Notes: generated by a model not told the origin, from the sequence alone. A stretch of DNA of 64,000 bases from Eonycteris spelaea (GCA_003508835.1 PUFA01000165.1:2943001-3007000), one strand, 5' to 3'. Counted from the first letter of the stretch, positions 26,441 to 37,929 are shown. A program made the numbers and translations.

Positions 26441-26629
26441 AGAAAGAATAGGAAATGTGAACTTTTGTCATTGGATTTATTATGAAGCAGAATTTTGGTT
26501 GCTTCATTATACACCAGCCCCTCCCTACCTGATCTCCTCCTTCCTCGAATGGAGAGGATATATTTTTCTTCCAAAGTTTTGTTATAAAACAAATTAAAGA
26601 AAATCAGGCAAACTAAAATGCCGTGATGC

Positions 26630-26880
26630 AATGTTGTATAGCGGTTAGAGTGAAGACGCTAGAACCAGACAGCTTCACTCACATCCCAGGTCTGTACTTG
26701 TTACCTGTCTAATCTTGAACAAGTTGTTTAAACTCTCCAAGTCTCAATTCCCTCATCTGTCAAATGGGACTTATATTAATAGTATACTTCCCATAGGATT
26801 GCTATGAGGATTAAATTTAATATTTACAAAGTGCTTAGAACAGCTCCTGCAATCGCCACTTTAATGTACCATCAAATTAA
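26630..26880 (+). repeat. MIR SINE, sense, near full length
   Basis: Near-complete sense MIR: GCGGTTAGAGTGAAGACGCT, AACAAGTTGTTTAAACTCTC, TTCCCTCATCTGTCAAATGG, GTGCTTAGAACAGCTCCTG. Confidence 0.9.
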
Positions 26881-26884
26881 TGAA

Positions 26885-27010
26885 CATGATTTACCACTCC
26901 CTTATTGATTTGAATATAAATTGTTTCTAATTTTTGTGCTAATGTAAATAATGCTATGAACAAATTTATGTAGTTGGAATTGTGGTTACCTGTGATTATT
27001 TTCTTAGGTG
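26885..27010 (-). mobile_element. Short L1 3' fragment, antisense
   Basis: Antisense L1 cues: TAATGTAAATAATGCTATGA and ACAAATTTATGTAG. Confidence 0.5.
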
Positions 27011-27114
27011 TTGTTTCTCAGGTGGGAACAAGCAAAGAGAAATTCCTTAAAGGAGACAAAGTGCTGAAATGAAATTTATTCATCCTTGATAGCGCTAAAT
27101 TAGAATTATACAGA

Positions 27115-27265
27115 ATCCGTAGCTTTATCCAGTAACATTTACCAAATGCCTAAAATGTGTCAGCACCAGTCTAGGCTCTGTGGATGATATTTAGAGCTAT
27201 ATAGGCAGGGGTCTTCCTTCCTTCCAGGGAATTTAGCTTTCTGGCGAGGACTACTTCAGGAGCAA
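27115..27265 (-). repeat. L2 LINE 3' end, antisense
   Basis: Antisense L2: TTACCAAATGCCTAAAATGT, AGTCTAGGCTCTGTGGATG, then TTCCAGGGAATTTAGC. Confidence 0.65.
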
Positions 27266-27859
27266 TTCTGAATTCCACTTTATTGTTGGTTTACATGTCG
27301 GTAGCTGCAGCTCTTGGCTTTTAGAACTTCATCGAGTTTACCCTGAGCTTTAAACATGGACCAAAAAATGTCCCCAAATACCTGCCTAGATCAGGGCAAT
27401 GTGGCTTTTTCAATTAAAGCAATGATTGCACACCTAATTCTTAAGGCTGCCCTGGCTCACCCACTTCTTATGACTCTCTCTCTCTTTCTCAAATGTTGTA
27501 GTTCCAAAGCTGAACCAACCAGCATCCCAGCCCCCAGATGAACTCTTTGTCCTCTGTCTCCCCCTTGAATAACATCACCATTCTCTTGAATCATCTCTAA
27601 GGATTGACCTTTTCCCCTCCCATTCTTTTCCTCCATCTGTCAGACAGCTCCCTTCTTTTCTTTTTATCAGAACCCTGGCTTTCTCAGCCCTTATTTTTCT
27701 TTACTCAATCTGACTGTAAATGTATGTGTGTAGATATTGTCTGTTTGAGAGCTTTCTATGACATTGTTTAAATGGTCCATTCCTGATTTCATTCAATGCC
27801 CATCATAATTTTTATCATTGCCACTGAACAAATCAATAGATGAAAATCTTGAATCAGAG

Positions 27860-28230
27860 ACTTTGTGACACAGCCAGTGATTTCCCATATCTGTTGATTC
27901 CATTGCACTCTACCACCTGCTCATAACCCCCAGTTATCTTCCTAAAACATAAATTTGATCATCACTGTTGACTCCCAGAATCTCTTGGTTTCTCATCGCA
28001 CAGACACCCACCCTCCAACCTCCTAACTTGATATTTAAGGCTTTACTTAATCTACATTATACATTTTCTTTTCCATGCTCTACTGTTCATAATCCTTAAG
28101 ATCTGTTTATACCTCACTGATTTTCTCCACATACTATTTTTTCTTCATGGCTTCACTCAACTCTTCTTCCTAGAATGCCTTTAAAAATGACTATCCTCCC
28201 CCTTCCTGCCATGTTTCCTTAAGAGTATTT
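27860..28230 (+). repeat. L2 LINE, sense
   Basis: Sense L2: CCACCTGCTCATAACCCC, AAATTTGATCATCACTGTTG, TATTTAAGGCTTTACTTAAT, TCTTCCTAGAATGCC. The preceding 27560-27860 may belong to the same element. Confidence 0.65.
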
Positions 28231-28493
28231 TAAGTTAACATTACCATAACCAGTAGGAAACCACGCTCTCTGACTCTGAAAGTTAATTAAAATAGTGGAG
28301 TGGGGACTTCCATTTTCTTTAAATAGTTGACAGTCTGAATTTCCAAGTCAGCCCTTAAGCTACAAAGATAACAAGCTACTTGAGTAACACAACACAGACA
28401 AACAGAGAATTCTTGAAAGCTGACTTGGCAAGGAGGCAAGGCTTTGTCACTGAGCCAGCCACAAATGAGTTTGTAAAAGCAAAGCATTTTTCT

Positions 28494-28572
28494 TTTTTCC
28501 TTCTTTCTTTCTGTCCTTCCTTCCTTCCTTCCTTCCTTCCTTCCTTCCTTCCTTCCTTCCTTCCTTTCTTCT
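28494..28572. repeat. (TTCC)n microsatellite
   Basis: About thirteen uninterrupted TTCC units (28513-28566) with TTTC variants at both ends. Confidence 0.95.
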
Positions 28573-29004
28573 ATTTTTCTTCCTCTTTTCTTATTCCCTA
28601 ATCACATATATAGTAAAAAACACCAGGTAGCTATGTGATTAGGGCACTTCTGCTTATAAGAAAAAGTGAGTTACTACAATTTACAATTCAGTTCTGGGTC
28701 AGAATGAGAGTATATTGTCACTCGGCCTCAAATGAGAAGGAATAGTCCACAACATACAGCTGTGCTACAAAATACAGCTATTTCCCATGGGAAAGGAACT
28801 TCTCCAGATGCCTGAGAGTAGTTAATAATAGGAAGTGAGGAATCAAAGACTTTAAAGAACTTCACCCCCTAGTCCTTTGTACTTCTGGAGCACTTAAAGC
28901 TCTCAAATATCATTCCATTTATAGGGCTTTTCAAATCAGTGACAGTAATAACACTAGCAGCTCCCAGGTACTTTCCTGAGTACTTACTCGCATCAGTGGG
29001 GAGG

Positions 29005-29105
29005 CAGTCCTAAAGACAGGAGTATTTAACTTCTTGAGTTCAAATGCAGGCCTAGCCATTTGTAACACTTGTGTAACTGGGTAACTAACCTCTCTGGAAC
29101 CCTTT
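29005..29105 (+). repeat. MIR 5' half, sense
   Basis: Sense MIR: TTGAGTTCAAATGCAGGCC, GTAACTGGGTAACTAACCTC, CTCTGGAACC. A TTTTATTTTATTTTA run follows. Confidence 0.6.
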
Positions 29106-29129
29106 TTTATTTTATTTTATTTTTGTCTC

Positions 29130-29345
29130 AGTAAATATTACATGGCATTGTTATTGTTATTTTTATTAATATATTTAATCTTCACACACCAGCCCTGACA
29201 ATAAGCACTTTTAGTGTCCTCATTTTACAGGTAGGGGACCTGAGCTTTTGGAGCAAGTGAGTAGCTTACTGTCTAGGTCACATTGCTAGAGAGTGGCAGA
29301 ATTAAGACTCCAAGCCTCATGTCTTTACCAATCAGGAGTCTCCAT
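29130..29345 (-). repeat. MIR SINE, antisense
   Basis: Antisense MIR: TCCTCATTTTACAGGTAGGG, GTCACATTGCTAGAGAGTGG, CAGAATTAAGACTCCAAGCC. Confidence 0.8.
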
Positions 29346-29609
29346 ATATTTTTTACAAACTTGTAAGAATGATTACCTTCCTTGCTGGCAGACTAAAGAA
29401 ATCTAATTTGACAGAAATTGAACATTTCTGTCTTATTTCAAGCCAGGACTTTAATGAATCAGCAAAATGTTTTTGTGAAAAAGTTGTTGATGCAGTGGCT
29501 TTTCTCTTTCTCTGTGAAATGACTCTATTTTAAAGTTTGACTTAAAGATACAGACAAGTTCTTCTGTAAATCAGTTCAGTACATTCATATTTTATTTATT
29601 TTTAATGAT

Positions 29610-29740
29610 TTATAAACACTTCTAAGTGTTAGACTGGTTTACATGTTTTACAAACATTAACTCATTAATCATCTTCACTTTATGGAGTTAGTGTAATATT
29701 ATCCCCACATAACAAGTGAGATTAAGAGATTTTATGTGGC
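29610..29740 (-). repeat. Diverged MIR, antisense
   Basis: Antisense MIR-like: AACATTAACTCATTAATCAT, ATTATCCCCACATAACAAGT. Confidence 0.55.
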
Positions 29741-30774
29741 ATTATACCTATGTTACCATATTATAGTTTCTAATGGCTTGGCCAAATGTTAAGAGTTGTT
29801 ATGGTGAAAAAACAAGCAAGATAAAAACAAATAGAGAACCATGAACAAATAAGTATGGGAAATACCTAGTTAAAAATTTAAAAGTTCACGTTTTTTTTAA
29901 AATCAGTTTTCAGTCTGCTCATGTGCATGGTGAATCTCCCAGAAGACAAATAAGCAGTGTTTCCCACACTTATTTATCCCAGATGTGTGAGCATCTTAAC
30001 AAACCAGTATTCTATGGACTTCACTTTGTAATGTGTGGGTTTATTTATTTGCTAAAAGCTCAGTAACAAAATATCATTAAAAGATAAGCAGTTTGGAGAA
30101 GTCTGCTCTTCGTACTCCCTGCCAGATTATTACTCGCCTCAATTTTAATTCCGTTAACTCTTAGGCAGGGTAAATATTCATCAAGTTCTGAACTTGCGTT
30201 TTCTCAAAAGCGCTGAGTTTGAAATTATTCATCCCATACAATGGACACTTTTTCATCTTTTAAACATAGAATGTTAGGCTTCCCCAAATGATGCATTTGA
30301 ACCCTGATTTTACAGCCAATGAACTAAGGAGTGACCAGACCAGATCTGCAGTCCTCAGATCTCCCCCAGGTTTACCATTTTAACTTATACTTGTGTAAAA
30401 AGGCCTGCGTGCATGCTTGTTGTCTTTGATAGAAGACAGTGAGGGACAGATAGGCGGTGAACTCCACCATGGTAAGTGGTGTTATCAGTGGAGTGGCCAC
30501 AAGTCTAATATTAGTCACTTGAGGAAATAGCTTAAGAGTGAGAAGGTAGGAAATGAGCACTTGCTCATCAGTGCCCTTGGAATACTTTGCCCTTTTCTCA
30601 CTGCTCAACTGCTCACTGCTCACTGCTCACCACATTCATTCTTGAAGATTAAATACCTTCAGTGTGAGAGGCTCTGGACCAAGCAAGGACTATGATAGAG
30701 GCAAACTAAATTTGTGGTATTCTTTTTATTACTGAGCTACAATCATTCTACATCCTTTATAGAAGACTTCGGGG

Positions 30775-30975
30775 AAAGGCATGGGCTCTGAATTTAGACA
30801 TGACATTGAGACAAGCCCTCCTCATCTGCTTGTGAGTGACCTTGAGCCAGTTTCAAGCCATCTGAACCCAAGGTCCCTTTTCTTTAAGTGGTTGGTTACA
30901 AGGATTGAATGCGATAAAGCACCTTGCAGGATACCTGGTACAGAATGGAGACTCGATACTTGGGAGTTTGCTTCC
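30775..30975 (+). repeat. MIR SINE, sense
   Basis: Sense MIR: GGCATGGGCTCTGAATTTAG, GTGAGTGACCTTGAGCCAG, GGATTGAATGCGATAAAGC, GATACCTGGTACAGAATGG. Confidence 0.75.
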
Positions 30976-31014
30976 ACTTTACACTGAGTCCCATCTATTA
31001 TGGTGAGATGTGTT

Positions 31015-31545
31015 CTTTGTTTGTTTTTTGTTTTTACCATCTTAGCCGTTTTTAAATGTATAGTTCAGTGGAATTAAGTAAATTCATATTGTTGTGCAAC
31101 CATTGCTACCATCTTTCTCCAAAACTTTTCATTATACAAAACTAGAACTCTGTGCCCATTAAACAATAATATACATCCCCTCCTACCCAGCCCCTGGCAA
31201 CCATCATTCTACTTTCTGTCTGTCTTAATTTGCCTATTCTAGGTACCTTGTATAAGTGAAATCATGCAGGACTTAATATTTTTGTGATTAGCTCATTTCA
31301 GTCAGCATAATATCCTCAAGATTAATCCTTGATATACCATGTGTCAGAATATCCTATATTTTAAGGCTGAATAATATTCCATTGTACATGTTTACCACAT
31401 TTTGTTTGTCATTCCATCCAAGGATAGACATTTGGATTATTTCCACTTTTCAGTTTTTAAGAATAATACTGCTATGCGCAAGGTATGCAAATATTTCTTT
31501 GAGACCCTGCTTTCAATGCTTTGGGGAAGAGAGATGTATTTTTTA
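31015..31545 (-). mobile_element. L1M 3' region, antisense
   Basis: Antisense L1: TTGTTGTGCAACCATTGCTA, CCCAGCCCCTGGCAACCATC, ATCATTCTACTTTCTGTCTG, GCTGAATAATATTCCATTGT. Confidence 0.85.
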
Positions 31546-31699
31546 AGAAGATTCCCTGGCTTCCAGGTACTTAATTATATTCCACCATTCATTGGAGTTG
31601 GGGTAGGGTGAGGGCCTAGAAATGTAAGATGGATATCAGATCCTTATTCTAAATCATCATATCTCACCTATCAAAATTACTATTTAAGGAGCCAGTACT

Positions 31700-31870
31700 T
31701 ACATTAAAAGTATTGTTATAGGTAAATGTTTATTGATATGGAAAGCTATTATAATATACGAAGTGGAGAAAAACAAAAGTATACATATTATCCATTCCTT
31801 TTATTACAAACCATGTATACCAATATATTCAAACACATGAGACATGTATAAAAACCGGTTAGCAAGTTAC
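31700..31870 (+). mobile_element. L1M 3' end fragment, sense
   Basis: Sense L1M tail-like: GTAAATGTTTATTGATATGG, then TCCATTCCTTTTATTAC and ACATGTATAAAAACCGG. Confidence 0.4.
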
Positions 31871-32139
31871 ACCACAGTGCATGCAGTGGCCTCTATAATT
31901 TTTTGTTCATACAGCCCCCATTCATTCTCAGTATATGTATACTGTTTATTTATTCAATTATGTACATGTAGAACTATATCAACATTGTAGACATTATGAA
32001 ATATTCACAGAAGATTAACACATCTAAATGAATGAGATAGAGTAACATGTTTAAAAGAATGGATAAAAATAAATATTATTAGAAGTTCTAATTTTTTTTT
32101 CTGCACAGCTAGAGACCTCTCCACCATAAAGACTATAGT

Positions 32140-32273
32140 AAAGTGGGTTCTAAAGTTAGGAAACGCTGAGTTTGGTTCCAGATTCCACTTCTCACTGGCA
32201 AGCGATATTAGCTAAGTTATTGAACATCTCTAAGACTCAGTTTCCTCAGCTATGAATAGGAATATTACAGTTC
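32140..32273 (+). repeat. MIR SINE, left part (split copy)
   Basis: Sense MIR: TTGGTTCCAGATTCCACTTC, CTAAGACTCAGTTTCCTCAG, CTATGAATAGGAATATTAC. The copy resumes at 32491 after an L1 insertion. Confidence 0.8.
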
Positions 32274-32490
32274 TTTTTTATTTTTTATTCTTGAGGTATA
32301 ATTGATGTATAACATCATATTAGTTTTATGTGTACAACATAATGATTAGATATTTGTACATATTGTGAAATGATCACTACAATAAGTCTAATTAACATAT
32401 GTCACCATACATAGTTACATTTTTTTCTTGTGATGAGAACATTTAAGATCTACCCTCCTAGCAACTTTCAAATGTGCAATACAGTATTAT
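32274..32490 (-). mobile_element. L1M 3' UTR inserted into a MIR, antisense
   Basis: The T-rich left end is the L1 poly-A tail read in reverse. It is followed by TTGAGGTATAATTGATGTA, TGTGTACAACATAATGATTA, TTGTGAAATGATCACTACAA and TGTGATGAGAACATTTAAGA, the reverse complement of the L1M 3' UTR. Confidence 0.8.
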
Positions 32491-32565
32491 AGTGCTTTGC
32501 ACACTGCCTGGTTTATGGTAGGGGCAGAAAAAATTAAGCTATTATTATTGTTGTCATGATAAACA
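32491..32565 (+). repeat. MIR SINE, right part (split copy)
   Basis: Continuation of the MIR broken at 32273: GTGCTTTGCACACTGCCTGG, TTTATGGTAGGGGCAG, then ATTATTATTG. Roughly 45 bases of MIR consensus are missing at the junction. Confidence 0.75.
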
Positions 32566-33299
32566 GTTGTCTAAGGTTGATGGGAATAGAAATGTTTACA
32601 GCTTGTCTTTGCTTTTCAGTGTTTTTATTTATTAACAATTAAAATATAAATTTTAAAATATATTTGTATTCTTTAAAAACTCAGAGCTTAGCACAGTGAC
32701 TTACAGATCTCCTGCGCTGAGTCCTCTTTCAAAATGAATGTAAGAGTTGTGGAATACTACTCACTTTGCCCAACGGAAACTTCCCAAATCAAAGCTTACA
32801 GCTTTTCTCTGCCATCCCAGACCAGTGAGCCTGTGGTTCCCCACAGCATGTGGGAGTCCCTGTTCATAACTGGCTGCTCCCAGAGGCCTATGTGCCTTTG
32901 TGAACAGGCTCTTTCAGTTCTGGGCACAGGCATAGAGGCTGGGCAGGCAGAAAGGAAGCAATTAAGACAATGGAAACCTACCAGAGAAAAAGCTGTGGGC
33001 AGGGCTGACTTCATGACCTGTGCAGTCACACAGCACCACCCCCTGCTCAGGATGGCCCCATACTTGGTTTGATGCTCTTCTCTCATCAAATAATTCTTCA
33101 TGATTTTTTAAACAATGGGCTGTGCATTTTCTTTTTTCACTGAGCCTTGCAAATTGTATGGCTGATCTTCACTGTCAAAAACTCTTAAGGTTTTGAGAAA
33201 ACCTGGATGTTGAATGGAGCATTAAAAGAAGGGAGCTCCCTTGGGAAAGGTAGAACTATACAAAATTCTACAAACCAGCTTTTTTACATACATGTCTGG

Positions 33300-33455
33300 G
33301 AACCTCTTAGCCCTTTCTGATTTCAGTATCCATGATCTCCCAGGTCTGAGGCATGGGGAGTAACATAACCTCTACCTCATAGGTTGTGAAAATCAAGAGA
33401 AAGTGTACGTGAAGGAGTTAGAATAGTGCCTGGCACCTGAAATACTCATTTCTAG
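33300..33455 (+). repeat. MIR SINE, sense
   Basis: Sense MIR: GGGGAGTAACATAACCTCTA, CCTCATAGGTTGTGAAAATC, ATAGTGCCTGGCACCTGA. Confidence 0.65.
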
Positions 33456-33469
33456 AAGCTTCCTAAATA

Positions 33470-33630
33470 TCCAGTCCCTTAATTCTTGTATCAGCTCTAG
33501 GAACTAGACAGTATTATTATCCTTATTTTACAGGTGAGGAAACTAAAACCCAGATAAGTTGAGTAACTTGCCCAAGTCATACAGCTGGTAAAATGTGGAG
33601 CCGGGATGTGAACCCAGACTGTCTGATGCC
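33470..33630 (-). repeat. MIR SINE, antisense
   Basis: Antisense MIR: TTATTTTACAGGTGAGGAAA, GAGTAACTTGCCCAAGTCAT, GGGATGTGAACCCAGACTG. Well preserved. Confidence 0.9.
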
Positions 33631-33664
33631 AGAGTTCATGCTCTCACTTCACCATTATGACCAT

Positions 33665-33817
33665 TATGCACACCGCTTTTACCATGATCTACGAGGTGCC
33701 AGATATTCATATATTTCATATCATTTTCTCCACAAATTATACCTGTTGAGATCCTCATTCCGCAGATGTGGAGACTGAGACACGGCAATCGAGGTCACAT
33801 ATCTGTTTCACATAGGG
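33665..33817 (-). repeat. MIR SINE, antisense, interrupted
   Basis: Antisense MIR: TCCTCATTCCGCAGATGTGG, AGACTGAGACACGGCAATCG. It stops where the LTR-like element begins. Confidence 0.7.
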
Positions 33818-33818
33818 T

Positions 33819-34115
33819 TGTCAAAATTTATGACAGAGACATCACCCAAGACAGGAATCAGAAGGACCTGTAGGAGGAGCTCTCACACCCTACATCAGTC
33901 AAAGGGCCCCTCCAAGAACTCTGTGATTATAACATCTCCTCCCCTTAACTTCCTCTTCCCCTGTAAAAAAAAAGAACTTCATGCTTCTTTGTCTCCTGGA
34001 CTTGCACGTGGCTCACCACGGCTACACACACCCGACTGCAGCACTTTATTTTTCCCCCAAATAAATCATTTTTGCTGACTGAATATCTGGTCGACTTTTT
34101 GTTTACGGTCACTAT
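33819..34115 (+). mobile_element. Candidate ERV LTR or LTR fragment
   Basis: Starts TGTCAAAA at an abrupt break in a MIR. A pyrimidine-rich middle is followed by TGCAGCACTTTATTTTTCCC and an AATAAA signal at 34060-34065, then TTTTTGCTGACTGAATATC. This resembles the R-U5 end of gamma-type LTRs; a possible end is GGTCA near 34112. No convincing target-site duplication was seen, so the boundaries are uncertain. Confidence 0.5.
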
Positions 34116-34334
34116 GGTGGAACTTTGATCTGAACCCACACCCTCTGAATTTCCAATCTGCCTTTCAATTTGATAGTTCCTTAAAAGAAAATCTAGGAGA
34201 TGATTAGTGGTATCTACTGGACTGGGTCGATAAAGATAATACAAATGCAGTTAGACTTTCGGGAATTCCTAGACCCACACGCCAAATGAATCTGTGTAGC
34301 TTGTTTCTGGCAACAACGTTATGATGTCCTTACC

Positions 34335-34548
34335 AGATCAAACCCTGGAGTCTTCCTGCATTCTAATCCCAGTTTAACCCTGAGGAACTATGTGCACTTT
34401 CGCCTCCTTAAGCCTCAGTTTTTCCATCGGAAATGGAGATGGTAATCTTATCTATAGAAAAGGATTATTGTGCGAATTATCTAAAGTAGCCCATGTCGTG
34501 TGCCTAGTTCAGTACCTAGTACGTTGTAAGTATTCCAAACCATTATAT
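34335..34548 (+). repeat. MIR SINE, sense
   Basis: Sense MIR: CTTCCTGCATTCTAATCCCA, AAGCCTCAGTTTTTCCATCG, GTGCCTAGTTCAGTACCTAG. Confidence 0.75.
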
Positions 34549-35149
34549 CTTTAAACAGCTACTAACCTATTTGCATTCTCAGTTTTCTTCTCTAGGAATG
34601 AGCCAGCCCATTATACCCATCACTGCTACTTGGTACTAAAATGAAACAGTCTAGTTGGTCTTTTCAAATAACGGCGCTAAGACATTTGCACGTTTGGTGT
34701 TTGGTATGAGTAGAAAGCAGCATGACATGAACTTCTTCCATTCCTCAAAGTGCAAACCTTCCGAGTCTACCCGAGCTACAGGATGGCATTTGGCGGGATG
34801 ACTTTTATAGTCCCTTGCTGATATATATTTCAGTGCCTTTTGGTTTGATTCAAAAAACACTGAGTAACAACATAACATGTATTCAGTCTTATCTGTGTTC
34901 AAAAGGCTGGTGTGGTTAATCTGGTTCTTGTATGATCAGGAATGGCACATTGAGTCACATATGCAGGAAGAAGGGATAAATTTTCGGGGCTTTAAGTTGT
35001 CCATAAATAATTTTCACTTGTCTGGTAGGAAATTTCCCAGGAGAGGGATACATTTCTTTGACTTTATATTCTTTTGTAGGAAAACACTCTCTGTGTGGTT
35101 GTGCTGTCTTCCATGTGCCCTTTTCTCTAACTCTAGAGTTGTATATGAG

Positions 35150-35385
35150 GTACTTTTTAAAAATTGTGGTAAAATATATATAACATGAAATTTACCTTCT
35201 TAACCATTTTTAAGTGTATAGTTCTGTAATGTTAAATATATTTAAATTGTTGTGCAACCAATCTCCAGAACTCTTTACCTTACAAAAGTGAAACTCTGTG
35301 CCCAGTAAACAATTCCTTCATTCTCCCTCCCCCTTTGCCCTGGCAACCACCATTCTACTTTCTGTCTCCATGTATTTGTAAAATG
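35150..35385 (-). mobile_element. L1M 3' region, antisense
   Basis: Antisense L1: GTGGTAAAATATATATAACA, CCTTCTTAACCATTTTTAAG, AAACTCTGTGCCCAGTAAAC, GGCAACCACCATTCTAC. Same family region as 31015-31250. Confidence 0.85.
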
Positions 35386-35927
35386 TTTTTATTTTAAATA
35401 TTTACAGATTTTCATGTTAACCTGCTTCTCAGCCTGAGTTATTCTTATGGATTGTGTTCCTTCTAAAAGAGTTGAAGGTTCAAAGTAGACACGATCGGAA
35501 ACCTCAAAGAGCTGGCTTATGTTTAGAAAAATCTCTCATCACATTTTCATTATTATTAGAAATTTTTTAGACTTAAAAAATTTTTTTGACAGTTGATCCC
35601 TATCAAGCATGCAGATGGACAGAGTAATTTGTCCTTTTGTTACCAGTTAGAACACAGACAAAAATTTAATGGCAAGGAGTTACTAACTGAGAGGATGCTG
35701 TGTTTCCCAGAACACAAGCTGCTTTCTTGCATCTTTAGGAGAGTGCTGAGATAAGGAGGGTCTGACACAGATCGATTGGTCATGACGTTGGAGGAGCACG
35801 TTTCACGGCTAAACTTCTACCAGTTACTGTGGATCTGGTGAACAAATCCTAAACCTACTTACAACCTGGGACCTGGCAAGTTGCTTTCAAAGTTTTCCCA
35901 CATCATTTATCCCCAACCCTTAGGGTT

Positions 35928-36050
35928 GCCAGATTTAGCAAATAAAAATAGAGAATGCCCACTTAAATATCAGGTAAACACAAAATATTTCTTTTAAGAT
36001 AAGTATGTCCTTTTAAGATAAGTATGTATTTAAACTAGCAGCTCTAACCT
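35928..36050. mobile_element. MER53-like DNA element fragment
   Basis: Begins AGGGTTGCCAGATTTAGCAA, then ATAAAAATAGAGAATGCCC. It holds a perfect tandem copy of TTTTAAGATAAGTATGT near 35992-36028. Family name from memory. Confidence 0.5.
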
Positions 36051-36129
36051 AGATCACTCACTGGGGATTCTTAGTGGTATAATCCACCCCAGCCTGGTCT
36101 GAGAGTGGTAGGAATACAATGTTTGGTAA

Positions 36130-36350
36130 AATACAGTCTCTGGTTTTGTGTACAGTCAGGAAAAAAAAGAACACATTTACTGAACGTAGACAAGTGCCTT
36201 CACAGCAGTCTATTGTCATCTTCCTAAGAGAGGTAACTATCCCTATTTTTGTAATGAGGAAACCAAGGCTTACAACGATTAGATTATTGAACACCAAAAA
36301 GCTTCGAACATGGAGACCTGGGACTGAATCCAGTTCTAAGTCCAGACTTT
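36130..36350 (-). repeat. MIR SINE, antisense
   Basis: Antisense MIR: AACTATCCCTATTTTTGTAA, TGAGGAAACCAAGGCTTAC, GAGACCTGGGACTGAATCC. Confidence 0.75.
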
Positions 36351-36424
36351 ACTACTGCAAATCATAGGTCTAGGGCCAGTGAGTTTGTTGGTCTGTTGAT
36401 TTGTTTCTAAGTATATGGAAGCTT

Positions 36425-36565
36425 TGCAATAGCCTGCATCTAAATCCTGGCTGCCCGTGTACCAATTCCATTTCCTTACCTATATATTAGAAATATTCAC
36501 CTACATCTAGGTTTGCTATAAGAATTAAACAAATTTCTGTAAGTAAAATGGTGAGCGCTTGTCTG
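36425..36565 (+). repeat. Diverged MIR, sense
   Basis: Sense MIR-like: GCATCTAAATCCTGGCTGCC, GCTATAAGAATTAAACAAAT. Confidence 0.55.
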
Positions 36566-36939
36566 CCACACAGCATTTGCCTGAAAAAGTCTCCTTTAAA
36601 ACCACAAATTTGAAAGACAGAGAGGTCTGAGGGAGCTGGGGACCAGAGGCAGCCTAGAAATATATGCTTACACCTGAACCCCAATGAAGGAGCTTCACTT
36701 TGTCAAGATGAAGAGAGGGCCACCCTCTCCCTTTCCTGGAAGCATTGGGGTACCCTTAGCCTCAGCAGAGGCCAGGAGAAAGGCTTATGTATTTTAGTTC
36801 TCACCATCCACTCTGTAAATAACTACAACCTGATTTGTCTTGAGGTATGATCAAGAAATGTTTAAAGGGTGGGGTGGAAATTCCAAGAATGGAAGGACCT
36901 GTGATTGGGAGGGGAGCAAGGTCTAGCCCAGCTGGCCTG

Positions 36940-37065
36940 GCTTTTCTGGCCCCTCCTCCTCCTTCTCTCTCTCCTCTCCACCCTATCTTTCCAATTCCTT
37001 CCTCCTCTTCCCTGCTGCTGTTCCGACCTGGAGTCCCTACAACCAGCCAGCCAGCCAGCCACTGC
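36940..37065. repeat. Pyrimidine-rich tract and (CCAG)n
   Basis: A C/T-rich stretch (36948-37012) followed by CAGCCAGCCAGCCAGCCA at 37043-37060. Low complexity explains several overlapping open frames here. Confidence 0.75.
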
Positions 37066-37929
37066 TCCTCTAGATTTAGCACCACCTCACTATGGGGCCT
37101 TAGGTGAGTCTTCATACATCTGTGGGTCTCATTCCCCTCAGCTGTGAATTCACGGGCTGGACCAGATGAACTCTGCTTGCTTAACCACCTAGCTGGGGTT
37201 TGGTTGGGGAGTGGAAAATGAGAAGAGCAAATATTTTAGCTATAATGAAATTACTTGTCTATAAGCACTTTTTCTAAACATTATTTGCAATAATCAGTAG
37301 CGGCATTAAACATTAAGTGGATTTGAGACTGAGATTTCTGCCTTTGCATATGATTGACTATGAATGAAAAATGACAGCTTGTCTTCTATTTTTTCCCTTT
37401 GGTGCCAGTCCTTGGTATCCTGTAACAAATAATTTGCAGAGGTAGAGATCTTACTATGAGTTTTTTGAATCAGTATAAAAAATCGGGCATCAGGTCTGCC
37501 ATGTGGTTTAAGAAGCCTTTGTTGGGGTGTTGGGCTTCTCACCTGAAGTGAGGCTCAGATGAGTTTAGAAGCCTTGTTTTAAAATTGTGCTGAAAATGAT
37601 TGGGGTCTGATTTTGTAGCTCTTTTAGAAAAAAAAATTAACTAAATTTGGTATCTTTGCTATTAGGGGATAACTATAGACTAGTCATTTTGGTTTGGTTA
37701 TCTGTGTTTCGATCTCTTATGCCGTATAATCCAGTTTTGGGCTACTCTAGATTAATCTAGTTTTAATAAGCCTTTTCACTCAACAGACAAATATTTTAAT
37801 AGAATCAATCCGTGCCCACTATAATTATAAATTCTGAAGCTCCAAGTTAAGCTGAGGAAAGTATTGCCCTTTGTCCCTACCTGCTCCTTCCCCATTTTCT
37901 GTCCTCTTTCAGGAGTCTTGGAAGAATTA

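Noticed and set aside
26179..26631. 150-codon minus-strand frame, the longest in the window
   Set aside because: Most of it is the reverse strand of a MIR SINE plus flanking sequence; no family resemblance.
36801..37147. Four overlapping frames on both strands near 37 kb
   Set aside because: Explained by a pyrimidine-rich tract and CCAG repeats; no domain or family resemblance and no splice or start context.
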